From Bacteroidales bacterium (GTDB lineage: Bacteria; Bacteroidota; Bacteroidia; Bacteroidales; UBA10428), in NCBI GenBank assembly GCA_016935595.1, contig JAFGQQ010000457.1, positions 1 to 6,241 on the forward strand: a stretch of 6,241 bases of DNA, read 5' to 3'. Positions 6,133 through 6,241 of the stretch are shown one piece after another (position 1 is the stretch's first letter; every line of letters begins with the position of its first letter). A program made the translations under genes and the position numbers. The notes below the pieces were generated by a model, which worked only from the letters and a program-made list of their open reading frames with translations, made no database searches and was not told the origin of the DNA.

Positions 6133-6241
6133 TTATCTTATGACTTTTTCCAGTGCTGAAATTAATTTCTGTGGCACAAAAGGTTTTACAATCCAGCCAG
6201 TTGCCCCGGCATCTTTTGCTTCTAATTTTTTGTCTAATTGA
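6133..6241 (-). CDS. cheY: CheY-type response regulator, C-terminal 35 residues only
   Basis: The frame enters at the window edge and ends with TAA at 6135-6133. The visible part has AKDAGATGWIVKPFVPQKL, the end of a receiver domain: the Lys-Pro pair (codons at about 6183-6188) is the conserved lysine contacting the phosphorylated aspartate, with the following Pro-Phe. The protein ends soon after with SALEKVIR, so there is no DNA-binding or other output domain, as expected for a single-domain CheY. The AGATGWIVKPF.P..L pattern is typical of CheY in chemotaxis operons. The phosphorylated Asp lies outside the window. Together with cheR and cheD downstream, it is inferred to be the chemotaxis output regulator; whether the target is a flagellar motor, pili or a gliding apparatus cannot be seen. 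The symbol is inferred from this fragment and its neighbours. Confidence 0.85.
   Translation of the reverse strand, partial: QLDKKLEAKDAGATGWIVKPFVPQKLISALEKVIR

Overview
The window looks like a chromosomal segment of a low-GC member of the Bacteroidota. The evidence is indirect. Start codons are preceded by A/T-rich leaders without clear Shine-Dalgarno sequences. One promoter fits the Bacteroidota TTTG / TAnnTTTG pattern. A secreted CBM9-type protein carries an octaproline linker. The long sensor protein has the GAF/PAS plus coiled-coil build common in this phylum. I cannot assign a genus. All five recognisable genes are on the minus strand, so transcription runs from high to low coordinates.

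Right part (3827-6241): a chemotaxis gene run, in transcription order: the 3' end of a CheY-type response regulator (6133 to the window edge), cheR (5225-6088, starting at TTG), a small soluble histidine-kinase-like protein (4298-5182) and cheD (3827-4297). Gaps are 44, 42 and 0 bases, so they are probably one operon whose promoter, and perhaps the missing cheA/cheB/cheW/receptor genes, lies beyond position 6241. CheR methylates receptors, CheD deamidates receptor glutamines, and CheY carries the output. The kinase-like protein is the unusual member: its ATP-binding lobe is complete, but the phospho-accepting histidine of the H-box is an asparagine (Asn56, codon 5015-5017), so it is probably not a conventional autokinase.

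Middle (3453-3826): a 374-base non-coding gap. It holds a 147-base imperfect foldback (3627-3773) in which three separate stem segments share one symmetry axis at position 3700. This could be a decayed MITE-like element or a structured RNA. The gap also holds a good Bacteroidota-type promoter (3484-3514) for the next gene.

Left centre (1173-3452): a 759-residue membrane-anchored sensor with two transmembrane helices, a GAF domain, three PAS domains and coiled coils, but no recognisable output domain. The promoter position indicates that translation starts at 3452, not at the upstream ATG at 3518.

Left end (1-891): the N-terminal 297 residues of an exported protein with a CBM9-like domain, an octaproline linker and the start of a second, probably Ig/ASH-like, domain. 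The gene continues past position 1. It has no visible connection with chemotaxis.

I did not find a clearly new multi-gene system. The items most worth a second look are the histidine-less kinase inside the chemotaxis operon and the 147-base foldback.
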